A stretch of 64,000 nt of DNA from Trinickia sp. Y13 (lineage in GTDB: Bacteria > Pseudomonadota > Gammaproteobacteria > Burkholderiales > Burkholderiaceae). Below, piece after piece: positions 27,527-36,053 of this stretch. Below the pieces are notes generated by a model. The model searched no databases. It saw only the letters and a program-made list of their open reading frames with translations, and was not told the DNA's origin. How positions within the stretch are numbered: position 1 is the stretch's first letter; each line of letters begins with the position of its first letter. Where the stretch lies: the NCBI RefSeq assembly GCF_029522115.1, contig NZ_JAKWFK010000004.1, positions 310,001-374,000 on the forward strand, given 5' to 3'. The translations under genes were made by a program, and so were the position numbers.

Positions 27527-27695
27527 CTACATTTTTTCACATTGTACAGGCTCTTGATACGGGGAGGGAAATCCTCGCATTCCCCTATTTCTACAAAACA
27601 TCTAAACATGGACCATACGTCCAGATAGTGAGTTGGTCAGCGTCTTCGCTGGCGTGTGGCTCAGTCCCCAAATAGACGTCATCAGGAGATAGGCA
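27527..27695. promoter_or_regulatory. Divergent promoter region, DauR-like regulator and asparaginase run
   Basis: 169 bp. It contains the partial inverted repeat GGGAAATCCTCGCATTCCC (about 27567-27585) as a candidate operator. AGGAGATAGGCA directly precedes the asparaginase ATG. Confidence 0.4.
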
Positions 27696-28808
27696 ATGCA
27701 AGGAAAACTCATACGCCAGTTGGCCTCGACGAGAGGTCTGCGTGCGGCACTTTTGGCACTCGCAGTGGGCGCCTTCGTGACCGGCGCCAATGCACAGCAG
27801 CCCGGCGATAACGCGCCGCATAGGCTGCCGAGGATTCTCGTTCTGGCAACGGGCGGCACGATTGCAAGCACCCCCGATCCGCGCTCGGCAATCGGCTACA
27901 ACGCCGGCGGGGTCACCGGCGATCAACTCCTCGCAGGCGTTCCAGGTCTCGACAAGCTCGCTTCCATTAAAGCGGAGCAGATGTCGAATGTCGGCTCGCA
28001 GGACATGAACAACAAGATCTGGTACCGGCTCGCGAACCGGATCAAACAGGCCGTCGAGCAGAATGAAGTTGACGGCGTTGTTATTACACACGGCACAGAC
28101 ACGATGGAGGAAACCGGCTTCTTCCTGGATCTCGTTCTCTCAACCGACAAGCCAGTTGTTCTCGTCGGTTCTATGCGTTCTGGCGGTTCAACCAGCGCAG
28201 ATGGTCCAATGAACCTGTACGAGGCACTCGAAGTTGCCGCCAGTCCTCAGTCTGCTCATCGCGGCGTGTTGATGGTGATGAACGATACGATCAGCAGTCC
28301 GCGTTGGGCGACCAAGACCAACACCACCTCCCTCCATACGTTCCAGAGTCCGACTGCTGGGCCGCTCGGATATGTCGATCCTGCCTCGATCCGATACCTC
28401 TCGCCTGCGCCGGTGAACCACGCAAAAGCGATGGCGTTGCCAGTCGGAGGGCTACCGCGAGTCGACATCGTGTATGCACATGCAGATATGGACGCCGCTC
28501 AGATTCAGGACGCTGTCCAGCACGGGGCGAAAGGTATCGTTCTCGCTGGTGTCGGCGATGGAAATGCGTCGAAAGCCGCGCTGGATGCGCTGGTGGCGGC
28601 GGCCCGCAAAGGCATCGTGGTAGTCCGTTCTACGCGTGTGGGAAGCGGGTTCGTCAACCGGAATGTCGAGGTGCCGGACGACAAGGATGGATTCGTCGTT
28701 TCCGACGATTTGAACCCTCAAAAGGCGCGTGTGCTTACTCAACTGCTAGTCGGCAACGGTGTGACGTCGCCGGACAAAGTTCAGGAAGCGTTCCAGGCAA
28801 CCTACTGA
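27696..28808 (+). CDS. Type II (periplasmic) L-asparaginase
   Basis: 370 residues, hydrolysing asparagine to aspartate and ammonia. A signal peptide (LRAALLALAVGAFVTGANA, cleavage after about residue 33) sends it to the periplasm. Both catalytic motifs are intact: ATGGTIAS (nucleophile Thr55) and THGTDTMEET (Thr134, Asp135), with GSMRSGGSTSADGPMNL following. AGGAG is eight bases before the ATG. It leads a same-strand series with RidA, a DAACS carrier and aspartate-type enzymes, so it probably supplies aspartate for uptake. Confidence 0.95.
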   Translation: MQGKLIRQLASTRGLRAALLALAVGAFVTGANAQQPGDNAPHRLPRILVLATGGTIASTPDPRSAIGYNAGGVTGDQLLAGVPGLDKLASIKAEQMSNVGSQDMNNKIWYRLANRIKQAVEQNEVDGVVITHGTDTMEETGFFLDLVLSTDKPVVLVGSMRSGGSTSADGPMNLYEALEVAASPQSAHRGVLMVMNDTISSPRWATKTNTTSLHTFQSPTAGPLGYVDPASIRYLSPAPVNHAKAMALPVGGLPRVDIVYAHADMDAAQIQDAVQHGAKGIVLAGVGDGNASKAALDALVAAARKGIVVVRSTRVGSGFVNRNVEVPDDKDGFVVSDDLNPQKARVLTQLLVGNGVTSPDKVQEAFQATY

Positions 28809-28907
28809 ATCGCATCTGGTTAGCGGACCGCCTGCGTTGGCGACTTACCGACCTGGCGCAGGCGTCTTTCGCCGCGGCTAACACGTCCATCACTCAAGGA
28901 TCAATGA

Positions 28908-29330
28908 ATGTCCATCTACGGCCAATCTACTGCCATTACGTGCGCCAACGCCCCCGACAATGCTCCTCCGGCCGGCCACTACTCTCACGTCTGCATTGCG
29001 AACGGATTTGTATTTGTCTCGGGTCAACTGCCGATCGACCCCAGCGGAAAACCGCTGAGTGACGCGCCGTTTGACGCGCAAACCAGACAGGTGCTGCACA
29101 ACGTGGACGCGACTTTGAAGGCTGCTGGCGCCACGCGTGACGATCTGGTCCAGGTACGGGTATTCGTTTCGGACATCGAGCACTGGCCCATTTTCAACCG
29201 ACTCTATGCGGAATGGATTGGGGCTCACAAGCCGGCTCGGGCAGTAGCGGAGTCTGCATCGTTGCATTACGGGTCAGCCGTCGAGGTAGAGGCCGTCGCC
29301 TTGGCTCCGGCTAACTGCAATCAAAAGTGA
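28908..29330 (+). CDS. RidA-family enamine/imine deaminase
   Basis: 140 residues, the usual length. The family shape is clear: FVFVSGQLPIDPSGKPL, LVQVRVFVSDIEHWPIFN and the conserved Arg111 in KPARAVAESASLHYG, with E126 in SAVEVEAVAL. RidA proteins hydrolyse reactive 2-imino or enamino acids to keto acids. Here the likely substrate is iminosuccinate, which the neighbouring dehydratase-like and reductase-like enzymes would produce or use. It ends 17 bp before the carrier gene. Confidence 0.93.
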   Translation: MSIYGQSTAITCANAPDNAPPAGHYSHVCIANGFVFVSGQLPIDPSGKPLSDAPFDAQTRQVLHNVDATLKAAGATRDDLVQVRVFVSDIEHWPIFNRLYAEWIGAHKPARAVAESASLHYGSAVEVEAVALAPANCNQK

Positions 29331-29347
29331 TCGAAGGAGATACCCTC

Positions 29348-30661
29348 ATGAAAAGGTGGAAGCTGTCCCATTGGATCATAGTTGGCATGATTCTCGGCAT
29401 CGTCGTAGGCTACGCCTGCCATCGATACGCGGCAGACGAAGCCGCTGCCAAGGCAATTGCCGGCGACTTCGGCATGGTGACGACGATTTTCTTGAACATG
29501 ATCAAGATGATTATTGCACCGCTGGTCTTCGCGACGCTCGTCTCTGGCATTGCCGGCATGGACAACGGGAAATCGATAGGGCGGATTGGCGCGAAGGCGC
29601 TCGGCTGGTTCATTGTCGCGTCCCTCGTCTCGCTCAGCATCGGCCTGCTATTCGTCAACATCGCGAAACCCGGCGCCAATCTCAACATGCCGCTGCCGCC
29701 AGCGGACGCTGCGACCCACCTACGAACGAGCGCGTTGAATGTTCACGACCTTCTGACGCATATCGTCCCGAGCAGCATTGCCGGAGCGATGGCGGGAAAC
29801 CAGATCATGCAGATCCTTGTGTTCTCGCTGTTCTTCGGCATTGCCTTGGGAAAAGTGCCCGGCGAACATGGCGTTTTCCTGAGGCGCGCAGTCGATGGAC
29901 TGATGGAGACAATGCTTCGTGCGACGAACGCGGTGATGGCCTTTGCGCCCGTCGGTATCTTTGCTGCCATCGCAGGTGTCGTCACCGTGCAAGGCCTAGG
30001 CGTCGTCGTTACCTACGGCAAGCTCATTGGCTGGTTTTACGTGGCATTGTTTGCACTGTGGACGGTGCTTTATTTCGCTGGCCACGCTGCCCTGGGCCGC
30101 CGTATGCCTGAACTGGCGAAGAAGATCCGCGAGCCGATGATGATTGCCTTCTCGACGGCGAGCAGTGAAGCGGCCTTTCCGGTGTTGACGGAAAAGCTGA
30201 CGGAGTTCGGCGTGCATCGACGCCTCGTCGGCTTCGTGTTGCCGCTAGGCTACTCGTTTAATCTCGACGGCTCGATGGTCTACCAGGCGTTCGCGGCGGT
30301 GTTCATCGCACAGGCGTACGGCGTGCATATGCCCATCGGCACGCAAATAACCATGCTTCTCATCCTCATGGTCAGCAGCAAGGGGATGGCGGCGGTTCCG
30401 CGAGGTGCGCTGGTTGTGGTCGCCGCGATCCTGCCAATGTTCCATCTTCCCGAAGCTGGCTTGCTGTTAGTGATGGGGGTTGACCAGTTTCTTGACATGG
30501 GCCGCACGGCAACCAATGTTCTAGGCAACAGCATCGCCAGTGCCGTGGTGGCGAAATGGGAAGGTGAACTGTCGACCGCTGGGACGCACGAAGAAGGTCA
30601 AGGATCGCCAGGCACAAGTACCGAACCCGTCCCCGATTACGGAAATGCCCGTTCATCGTGA
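29348..30661 (+). CDS. Dicarboxylate/amino acid:cation symporter (DAACS)
   Basis: 437-residue inner-membrane carrier with about eight helices and two hairpins. The signature regions are canonical: STASSEAAFPVLTEKL (first hairpin), PLGYSFNLDGSMVYQAF (NLDG), SSKGMAAVPRGALVV (second hairpin) and DQFLDMGRTATNVLGNSIAS (D-x-x-R-T-x-x-N). It fits Asp/Glu or C4-dicarboxylate uptake with H+ or Na+. The start at 29348 has AAGGAG eight bases upstream. Its place after the periplasmic asparaginase suggests aspartate import. Confidence 0.93.
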   Translation: MKRWKLSHWIIVGMILGIVVGYACHRYAADEAAAKAIAGDFGMVTTIFLNMIKMIIAPLVFATLVSGIAGMDNGKSIGRIGAKALGWFIVASLVSLSIGLLFVNIAKPGANLNMPLPPADAATHLRTSALNVHDLLTHIVPSSIAGAMAGNQIMQILVFSLFFGIALGKVPGEHGVFLRRAVDGLMETMLRATNAVMAFAPVGIFAAIAGVVTVQGLGVVVTYGKLIGWFYVALFALWTVLYFAGHAALGRRMPELAKKIREPMMIAFSTASSEAAFPVLTEKLTEFGVHRRLVGFVLPLGYSFNLDGSMVYQAFAAVFIAQAYGVHMPIGTQITMLLILMVSSKGMAAVPRGALVVVAAILPMFHLPEAGLLLVMGVDQFLDMGRTATNVLGNSIASAVVAKWEGELSTAGTHEEGQGSPGTSTEPVPDYGNARSS

Positions 30662-30699
30662 CCCATCAAGGCGCTTCGGATTGCACGGCACGTCCACAT

Positions 30700-30736
30700 T
30701 GATATTCAGTCCATTTATGGACATAATGTATATTTT
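30700..30736 (+). promoter_or_regulatory. AT-rich leader with inverted repeat GTCCAT-TT-ATGGAC
   Basis: A 6-bp inverted repeat (30709-30722) lies in an AT-rich patch with CATAAT and TATATT boxes just before the reductase gene. It could be an internal promoter or operator separating the carrier from the downstream enzymes. Confidence 0.35.
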
Positions 30737-31735
30737 ATGAAATCCGATTGGAAGAGTACGACCATGCCGGCAGATGCAAAGCTTCTCCTTCTCGACCGTG
30801 ATGTAGTGGAACCTGCTCTGCACGCGGACCAGGTCATGGCTGCGGTTCTGGAAGCATTTATTCTTCATAGTCAGCGAGCCGGGCGGGTATTCCCTGTTGT
30901 TCGCGAGAAGCTGCATACAGGTGGGGTGTTCGGCATCAAGTCCGGCGATGTAGCAAGCCAAAATCTTCTTGGTTTTAAGGCGGCTGGATTCTGGCCGAGC
31001 AACCGGGGCGTCGGCGGGGAGCCTCATCAAGCGACCGTTGCGCTGTTCGACCCTTCGAGCGGCCGGCCGCTCTGCATCATAGACGGCAATGCGATTACGA
31101 CTGCGCGGACCGGTGCCGCTGGCGCTTTGGGGCTCCAACAACTCGCGCGCCCTGAAAGTACGCGGATCTGCATCTTCGGCACCGGGGTTCAGGCGAGCGT
31201 CCAGCTTCAGTACACGCTGAAGTCATTGCAACAGCAATGCACGGTCCAATACGTGACCGTCACCGGCAAGGCAGAGCCTGCTTTCGAAGCTAGATTCCGG
31301 GATCTGTGCACCATCAGCGTTGCGACGGATCGAAACGCGGCGGTAGCCGCAAGCGACGTCGTCATTACTGCGACGCCCGGTGGTGGCGCGCTGTTCGACA
31401 CCGACGCGGTTCAAGCGGGAACCCACCTCACCTGTGTCGGCGCCGACACCGCGGGCAAGCGCGAACTGCCCGACGGCGTGTTGGACCGTGCGCGTGTTTT
31501 TGTCGACGATGAGGTTCAAGCACGCACCATTGGCGAATACCAGTGGGCACCGTCGCTGCCGTGCACAGAAATCGGCGAACTCCTTTCCGGCGCCACATCC
31601 TTCAAGCGTTCCCCGAGCGATATCACTGTGTTTGATATGACGGGTCTTGCTTTGCAGGACCTCACAGTTGCGCGGTTTCTCTACGAGCACGCCAGGGAAA
31701 GGCAGCTCGGGACGTCCGTCGCATGGCCGTGGTAA
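30737..31735 (+). CDS. Ornithine cyclodeaminase/mu-crystallin-family NAD(P)H reductase, possibly iminosuccinate reductase
   Basis: 332 residues. The dinucleotide motif is CIFGTGVQASVQ and the substrate-side segments TGGVFGIKSGDVA, GNAITTARTGAAGALG and TPGGGALFDTD follow the family. The lack of a lysine cyclodeaminase context and the neighbours (hydroxyaspartate dehydratase-like enzyme, RidA, asparaginase) suggest BhcD-type iminosuccinate reduction to aspartate. A second ATG at 30764 has GGAAGAG upstream and may be the true start. The family call is firm; the substrate is inferred from context. Confidence 0.85.
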   Translation: MKSDWKSTTMPADAKLLLLDRDVVEPALHADQVMAAVLEAFILHSQRAGRVFPVVREKLHTGGVFGIKSGDVASQNLLGFKAAGFWPSNRGVGGEPHQATVALFDPSSGRPLCIIDGNAITTARTGAAGALGLQQLARPESTRICIFGTGVQASVQLQYTLKSLQQQCTVQYVTVTGKAEPAFEARFRDLCTISVATDRNAAVAASDVVITATPGGGALFDTDAVQAGTHLTCVGADTAGKRELPDGVLDRARVFVDDEVQARTIGEYQWAPSLPCTEIGELLSGATSFKRSPSDITVFDMTGLALQDLTVARFLYEHARERQLGTSVAWPW

Positions 31736-31759
31736 GTCCAATCTATTTCCGAGTCTGAC

Positions 31760-32734
31760 ATGACTACTTTCGAGCTTCCCACCTACGCTGACGTGGAGGC
31801 CGCGGCCTCCCGAATCGCCGGCGTTGCTCATCGCACCCCGGTTCAGACCTCGCGCACGCTAAACGAAATGATCGGCGCCGAGGTTTTCCTCAAGTGTGAG
31901 AACTTCCAACGGATGGGGGCCTTCAAATTCCGCGGGGCGTTTAATGCGCTCTCGAAGTTTTCGCCGGAGCAGCGCAAGGCCGGCGTCGTCGCGTTCTCCT
32001 CGGGCAACCATGCCCAGGGGATTGCCCTTTCAGCGAGGATTCTCAATATCCCTGCCACGATCGTGATGCCCCACGATGCGCCTGCAGCGAAGGTGGCAGC
32101 CACGAAGGGATATGGGGCGAACGTAGTTGTGTACGACCGCTACGCGGAAGATCGGGAGGCAATTGGCCGGCGTCTGGCCGAAGAATACGGCCTCACCCTG
32201 ATCCCACCCTACGATCACCCGGATATCCTTTCGGGACAGGGTACTGCCGCAAAGGAGCTTTTCGAAGACGTTGGTGCGCTCGACTATCTGTTCGTGCCGT
32301 TAGGCGGCGGTGGCCTTCTGTCGGGTAGCGCGTTATCGACGCGTGCGCTTGCGCCGCAATGCATTTTGTACGGCGTTGAGCCGGAAGCTGGCAATGACGG
32401 TCAACAATCGTTCCGAAGCGGCGAAATCGTTCATATCGAAACGCCGAAGACGATCGCGGACGGAGCGCAGACGCAGCATCTCGGAAACTACACGTTCGGT
32501 ATCATCAAACGCGATGTAAACGACATTCTGACGGCACCGGATGCCGACCTGGTGAGCGCAATGAAGTTCTTCGCTGCTCGCATGAAGATGCTCGTGGAAC
32601 CGACGGGATGCCTCGGACTGGCCGCCGCGCTGAACATGAAGGAATCTCTCCAGGGCAAGCGCGTCGGCGTGCTGATCAGCGGCGGCAACATCGACCTTGA
32701 GCGGTTCTGCACGCTCTCGACGGCTCAAGCATGA
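31760..32734 (+). CDS. PLP-dependent serine/threonine dehydratase-family enzyme, possibly 3-hydroxyaspartate dehydratase
   Basis: 324 residues, the serine racemase/threo-3-hydroxyaspartate dehydratase length, without the regulatory ACT domain of biosynthetic threonine deaminase. Lys56 in AFKFRGAFNAL is the Schiff-base lysine; SSGNHAQGIA and LGGGGLLSG hold the PLP and its phosphate. Enzymes of this subgroup turn 3-hydroxyaspartate into iminosuccinate, which gives oxaloacetate and ammonia. It sits 24 bp after the reductase gene and overlaps the YbaK gene by 4 bp. Serine racemase or threonine dehydratase activity is the alternative. Confidence 0.87.
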   Translation: MTTFELPTYADVEAAASRIAGVAHRTPVQTSRTLNEMIGAEVFLKCENFQRMGAFKFRGAFNALSKFSPEQRKAGVVAFSSGNHAQGIALSARILNIPATIVMPHDAPAAKVAATKGYGANVVVYDRYAEDREAIGRRLAEEYGLTLIPPYDHPDILSGQGTAAKELFEDVGALDYLFVPLGGGGLLSGSALSTRALAPQCILYGVEPEAGNDGQQSFRSGEIVHIETPKTIADGAQTQHLGNYTFGIIKRDVNDILTAPDADLVSAMKFFAARMKMLVEPTGCLGLAAALNMKESLQGKRVGVLISGGNIDLERFCTLSTAQA

Positions 32735-33210
32735 CGCCCACCGTGTTTGATAAGCTGGTTGCTTTGTTCGAAGACGAAGCGGCCCGATTCCGTGTCATCG
32801 AGCATCCTGCAGAGGGGCGCTCGGACCTGGTCGCAACGATTCGCGGGACCGCGCCCGGACAAGGTGCGAAGGCGATGCTTTGCAGGAGCAAAGACGACGA
32901 CCGCGCGCTGATCCTCGCGATTCTTCCGGGAGACAGGAGACTCGACTTCAAACGAATGGCTGAGGCTGCTGGGATCAAGAAAGCAACGCTCGCGTCGCCC
33001 GAAGAGGCGCAACGAGTGACGGGGTGCGTCATTGGTGCCATCCCTCCTTTCTCGTTCTCGGCAAACATCAAACTGATCGTTGACCCTGATCTCGTCGAAA
33101 GCTTTGGCGAGATCGCTTTTAATGCAGGACGGCTCGACCGGTCGATTATTCTGGATTCGGTCGACTATTTGCGGATTGCCAAGCCGCTTCTGCAATCCCT
33201 ATGCGCCTGA
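32731..33210 (+). CDS. YbaK/ProX-like aminoacyl-tRNA deacylase domain protein
   Basis: 159 residues of the YbaK/EbsC fold: FRVIEHPAEGRS, GQGAKAMLCRSKD with the family lysine, LILAILPGDRRLDFKRMA, and VTGCVIGAIPPFSF. These free-standing domains hydrolyse mischarged aminoacyl-tRNAs. Its overlap with the hydroxyaspartate dehydratase-like gene (ATGA) is unusual and suggests protection against a misincorporated aspartate analogue or imine-pathway product, though this is inference. Confidence 0.88.
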   Translation: MTPTVFDKLVALFEDEAARFRVIEHPAEGRSDLVATIRGTAPGQGAKAMLCRSKDDDRALILAILPGDRRLDFKRMAEAAGIKKATLASPEEAQRVTGCVIGAIPPFSFSANIKLIVDPDLVESFGEIAFNAGRLDRSIILDSVDYLRIAKPLLQSLCA

Positions 33211-33938
33211 GCAAGGTATCGGCCATCTCGTTCGATCTGGACGACACGCTTTGGCCATTCAGGCTGGCGGTCGAGCGCGCCGAAGTCGCCCTACACTCGT
33301 GGTTGCTCGAACACGCGCCGCGAACGGGCGCAACGCTGCCGAACTGGCGAGCGCTTGGAGCGCTGCGCGATCAATACGAACGCTCGCGCCCGGACCTGGC
33401 GGGCAACTACCAAGCCTTACGGCTTGGCTCGATCCGGCGTGTCCTGAAACTGGCCGGGGAAGACGTCGCTCTCGCTGAAGACGCATATACGGTGTTCTAT
33501 TCCGCTCGGCAGAAAGTCGAATTCTACAAAGACGTTTGGCCAGCGTTGACCTGGCTTAACCCCAGATTTCCGCTCGTGGCTGTGACCAACGGCAACGCTG
33601 ATTTAAGGCTCACCGGTTGTGCGGCCTTCTTTGGTACGCACCTGAGCGCCGCAACGTTTGGTTATGCGAAACCTGATCCCAGGATTTTTCTGGAAGCAGC
33701 GAAGTCGGTAGGGGTACAGCCGGAGGCGTTACTGCACGTAGGTGATGATTTCGATCTCGATGTTCTCGGATCGTTGAATGCTGGCCTTCAGGCAGCATGG
33801 ATCGTTCGCAAACGTCTCTTCGAGGGGAAAGCCGCAACCTGCGAGAATTCGCGTTGGCATCTGACGATCAAAGACTTGTCGATGCTGTGCCGAGCATTGG
33901 GTGGGCCGCCATTGCTCAATTCAGCAAAGGATCGATGA
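33201..33938 (+). CDS. HAD-superfamily hydrolase
   Basis: 245 residues. Motif I is SFDLDDTLWPF (nucleophile Asp12, acid Asp14), motif II VAVTNGNAD, motif III lysine in FGYAKPDPRIF, and motif IV HVGDDFDLDVLG. A helical cap lies between motifs I and II, as in small-molecule phosphatases of the YjjG/haloacid-dehalogenase type. It overlaps the YbaK gene by 10 bp and ends the asparaginase run. The substrate is unknown. Confidence 0.9.
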   Translation: MRLSKVSAISFDLDDTLWPFRLAVERAEVALHSWLLEHAPRTGATLPNWRALGALRDQYERSRPDLAGNYQALRLGSIRRVLKLAGEDVALAEDAYTVFYSARQKVEFYKDVWPALTWLNPRFPLVAVTNGNADLRLTGCAAFFGTHLSAATFGYAKPDPRIFLEAAKSVGVQPEALLHVGDDFDLDVLGSLNAGLQAAWIVRKRLFEGKAATCENSRWHLTIKDLSMLCRALGGPPLLNSAKDR

Positions 33939-34075
33939 CGGCTTGCAGTGGCGAAGCAGCTATTCAAGTGACAACTTCCAGTGTATGGGGAGTGGCCGAA
34001 AGTGGTCGAACCCCGCCCTACCCACCTCACAATTTGAACCGCCGCGTCTCCGAGCCCCCTCAGAGCACCCGCGGG

Positions 34076-35002
34076 TTACGCGGGCCCTGGCCTTCCCTCC
34101 CTTTGCGAAGCCGGACGATTGCCAAGGAGCTCAACCAGCCGTGTCTCGCATTCGGAAAACGAGTACCCGCGCCGCTGCGAGATCATGAACGTGAGCGGGC
34201 GCATGTGCCATGCGCGCCGTTGGAGTTCGACAAGCGTTCCCTTCGCGAGGTCTTCCTCAACCATATGGCGAGGCATGTGCCCCCAGCACAAGCTTCCCCG
34301 GAGCAGATCGTGCTTCGCGCCGAGGTCATTCACCCACCACTGCCGTTCACTGGCAACCCCCTGTTGCGTCTTTTCCGCATCAGGCTGATTGTCGGTTACG
34401 ACGAGCTGAATGTGTCGACCAAATTCCTCCCGCGAGATCGGCCCCGCGATAGCGGCCAGCGGATGCGATGGCGCGCAGACGGTCACCATTTGCGCATCAC
34501 ATAAATGCTGCCTTTCTATGGCGCCTGGGCTCAGCTCCAGCACGTCCGTGATCGTCACCGCCAATGCGCACGTGCCTTCGAGAACCAAACGTTCGCCGCC
34601 CTGCATCGTCGTCATGCGCAAATTGATCGCAACCGTTGAAAAGTCCGCCTGCACAGTGCGCAGGCATTCAATTAGGTGCGCACGCGGGAAATAGGTATCC
34701 ACGGCAATCGAGACCTGTGGGACCCCGGCTTCAGCAATCGCAACCGCGCGCATCTTCATTTCCTCGGTGCGTGCGATCACGCCGCGTGCATCCGGCAGGA
34801 GGCTGCGGCCCGCGGCCGTAAGCGTTGCTCTGCGTGTGTTGCGCTCGAACAGCAGCACATCAAAGGCACTCTCGAGCGCATTGATGGCGTGACTGATCGC
34901 CGACTGTGCACGCTTCAGCTCCCTGGCAGCCCCGGAAAAGCTCCCTTGATCACACACGGCGACGAAGGCCCGAAGTTGATTGATGGTGACGTTGTCGAGC
35001 AT
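34076..35002 (-). CDS. LysR-family transcriptional regulator
   Basis: 308 residues. The helix-turn-helix is TINQLRAFVAVCDQGSFSGA with AQSAISHAINALESAF; the sensor domain includes VSIAVDTYFPRAHLIECL and a WGHMPRHMVEEDLAKG element close to LysR members that regulate oxidoreductases. It diverges from an SDR gene with 103 bp between starts and probably controls the SDR/F420-type reductase cluster. Confidence 0.93.
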   Translation of the reverse strand: MLDNVTINQLRAFVAVCDQGSFSGAARELKRAQSAISHAINALESAFDVLLFERNTRRATLTAAGRSLLPDARGVIARTEEMKMRAVAIAEAGVPQVSIAVDTYFPRAHLIECLRTVQADFSTVAINLRMTTMQGGERLVLEGTCALAVTITDVLELSPGAIERQHLCDAQMVTVCAPSHPLAAIAGPISREEFGRHIQLVVTDNQPDAEKTQQGVASERQWWVNDLGAKHDLLRGSLCWGHMPRHMVEEDLAKGTLVELQRRAWHMRPLTFMISQRRGYSFSECETRLVELLGNRPASQREGRPGPA

Positions 35003-35105
35003 ATATCTAAAAAGTAGATGGCATTGATAGATATTTAGTCAATTGGATTCATTAATCAAGAGGCCCACAATCGGTTTCTCGCTTTTGTTTCGAAGGATCC
35101 ATGAC

Positions 35106-35840
35106 ATGAACAAGCTGAATGGAAAGACCGCGGTCATCACCGGCGGCGCTACCGGCATCGGCCTCGCCGCGGCAAAGCGCTTCATCGAGGAAGGCGCTTT
35201 CGTCTTCGTCTTCGGCCGTCGGCAGGAAGCGCTCGACGCCGCTGTGGCCGCTCTCGGACCTAACGCCCGCGCGGTGAAGGGCTCAGTCTCCGATCTGGCC
35301 GACCTCGACCGACTCTACGCGGCGGTGAAGGCCGAGCGCGGAACGCTCGACATCGTCTTTGCCAACGCCGGGGCGGGAAGCCCGCTTCCCCTCGGCCAGA
35401 TCACCGCCGAGCACATTGACGAAACCTTCGACACCAATGTGAAGGGCACGATTTTCACGGTCCAAAAGGCGTTGCCGCTGATGGGCGCGGGCGGTTCGAT
35501 CATCCTCACCGGATCGAGCGCCGGCACCACGGGTGCCCCGGGGTTCACTGCCTATAGCGCGAGCAAGGCGGCCGTGCGCAACCTCGCGCGGACCTGGGCA
35601 GCGGATCTGAAGGGCACCGGCATTCGGATAAACGTGCTGTCGCCCGGGGCGACGGCGACCGAACTCGCCAAAGAGGCGCTGGGAGAGGAGGGTCAGAAGG
35701 CCTACGGTGCGATGACGCCCCTCCAGCGCATGGCCGATCCCACGGAAATCGGGGCGGTGGCCGCCTTTCTCGCGTCACCGGACAGCAGCTTCATGACCGC
35801 GAGCGAAATCGCCGTTGACGGTGGCTTGGCGCAAATCTGA
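35106..35840 (+). CDS. Short-chain dehydrogenase/reductase
   Basis: 244 residues. The NADP-type motif GGATGIG and FVFGRR, active-site S in LTGSSAG, Y-x-x-x-K in TAYSASKAAV, and the C-terminal DGGLAQI are all present. The start at 35106 is preferred over 35043, which would lie in the regulator's promoter. It is closely similar in layout to the LysR-linked SDR at 21166. Substrate unknown. Confidence 0.93.
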   Translation: MNKLNGKTAVITGGATGIGLAAAKRFIEEGAFVFVFGRRQEALDAAVAALGPNARAVKGSVSDLADLDRLYAAVKAERGTLDIVFANAGAGSPLPLGQITAEHIDETFDTNVKGTIFTVQKALPLMGAGGSIILTGSSAGTTGAPGFTAYSASKAAVRNLARTWAADLKGTGIRINVLSPGATATELAKEALGEEGQKAYGAMTPLQRMADPTEIGAVAAFLASPDSSFMTASEIAVDGGLAQI

Positions 35841-35853
35841 GGAGAAAAATCAA

Positions 35854-36024
35854 ATGAAACAGTCACTAAAGGCAAAACGGCTGTCATTACCCGAAGCCAA
35901 AATCGCGCTAGGACGCTTTGGCGAGCCTTCGGAAAGTGCCGCCGTCGTCGCGTTCCTGGCTTCCGGTGAGGGTCATTGGGTGACTAGGCAGACGCTCGAG
36001 GCGAGCGGCGGCTACAAACTCTGA
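35854..36024 (+). pseudogene. C-terminal fragment of a second SDR gene
   Basis: A 56-codon frame begins 14 bp after the SDR with GAGGAG upstream. Its tail (ALGRFGEPSESAAVVAFLAS then VTRQTLEASGGYKL) is the last 40 residues of an SDR, lacking cofactor site and catalytic residues. The N-terminal MKQSLKAKRLSLPEAK is unlike an SDR. It looks like a deletion relic that kept its ribosome site and may still be translated. Confidence 0.6.
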
Positions 36025-36053
36025 CCACGCCGAAAAAACCGAAGGAGAATCTT

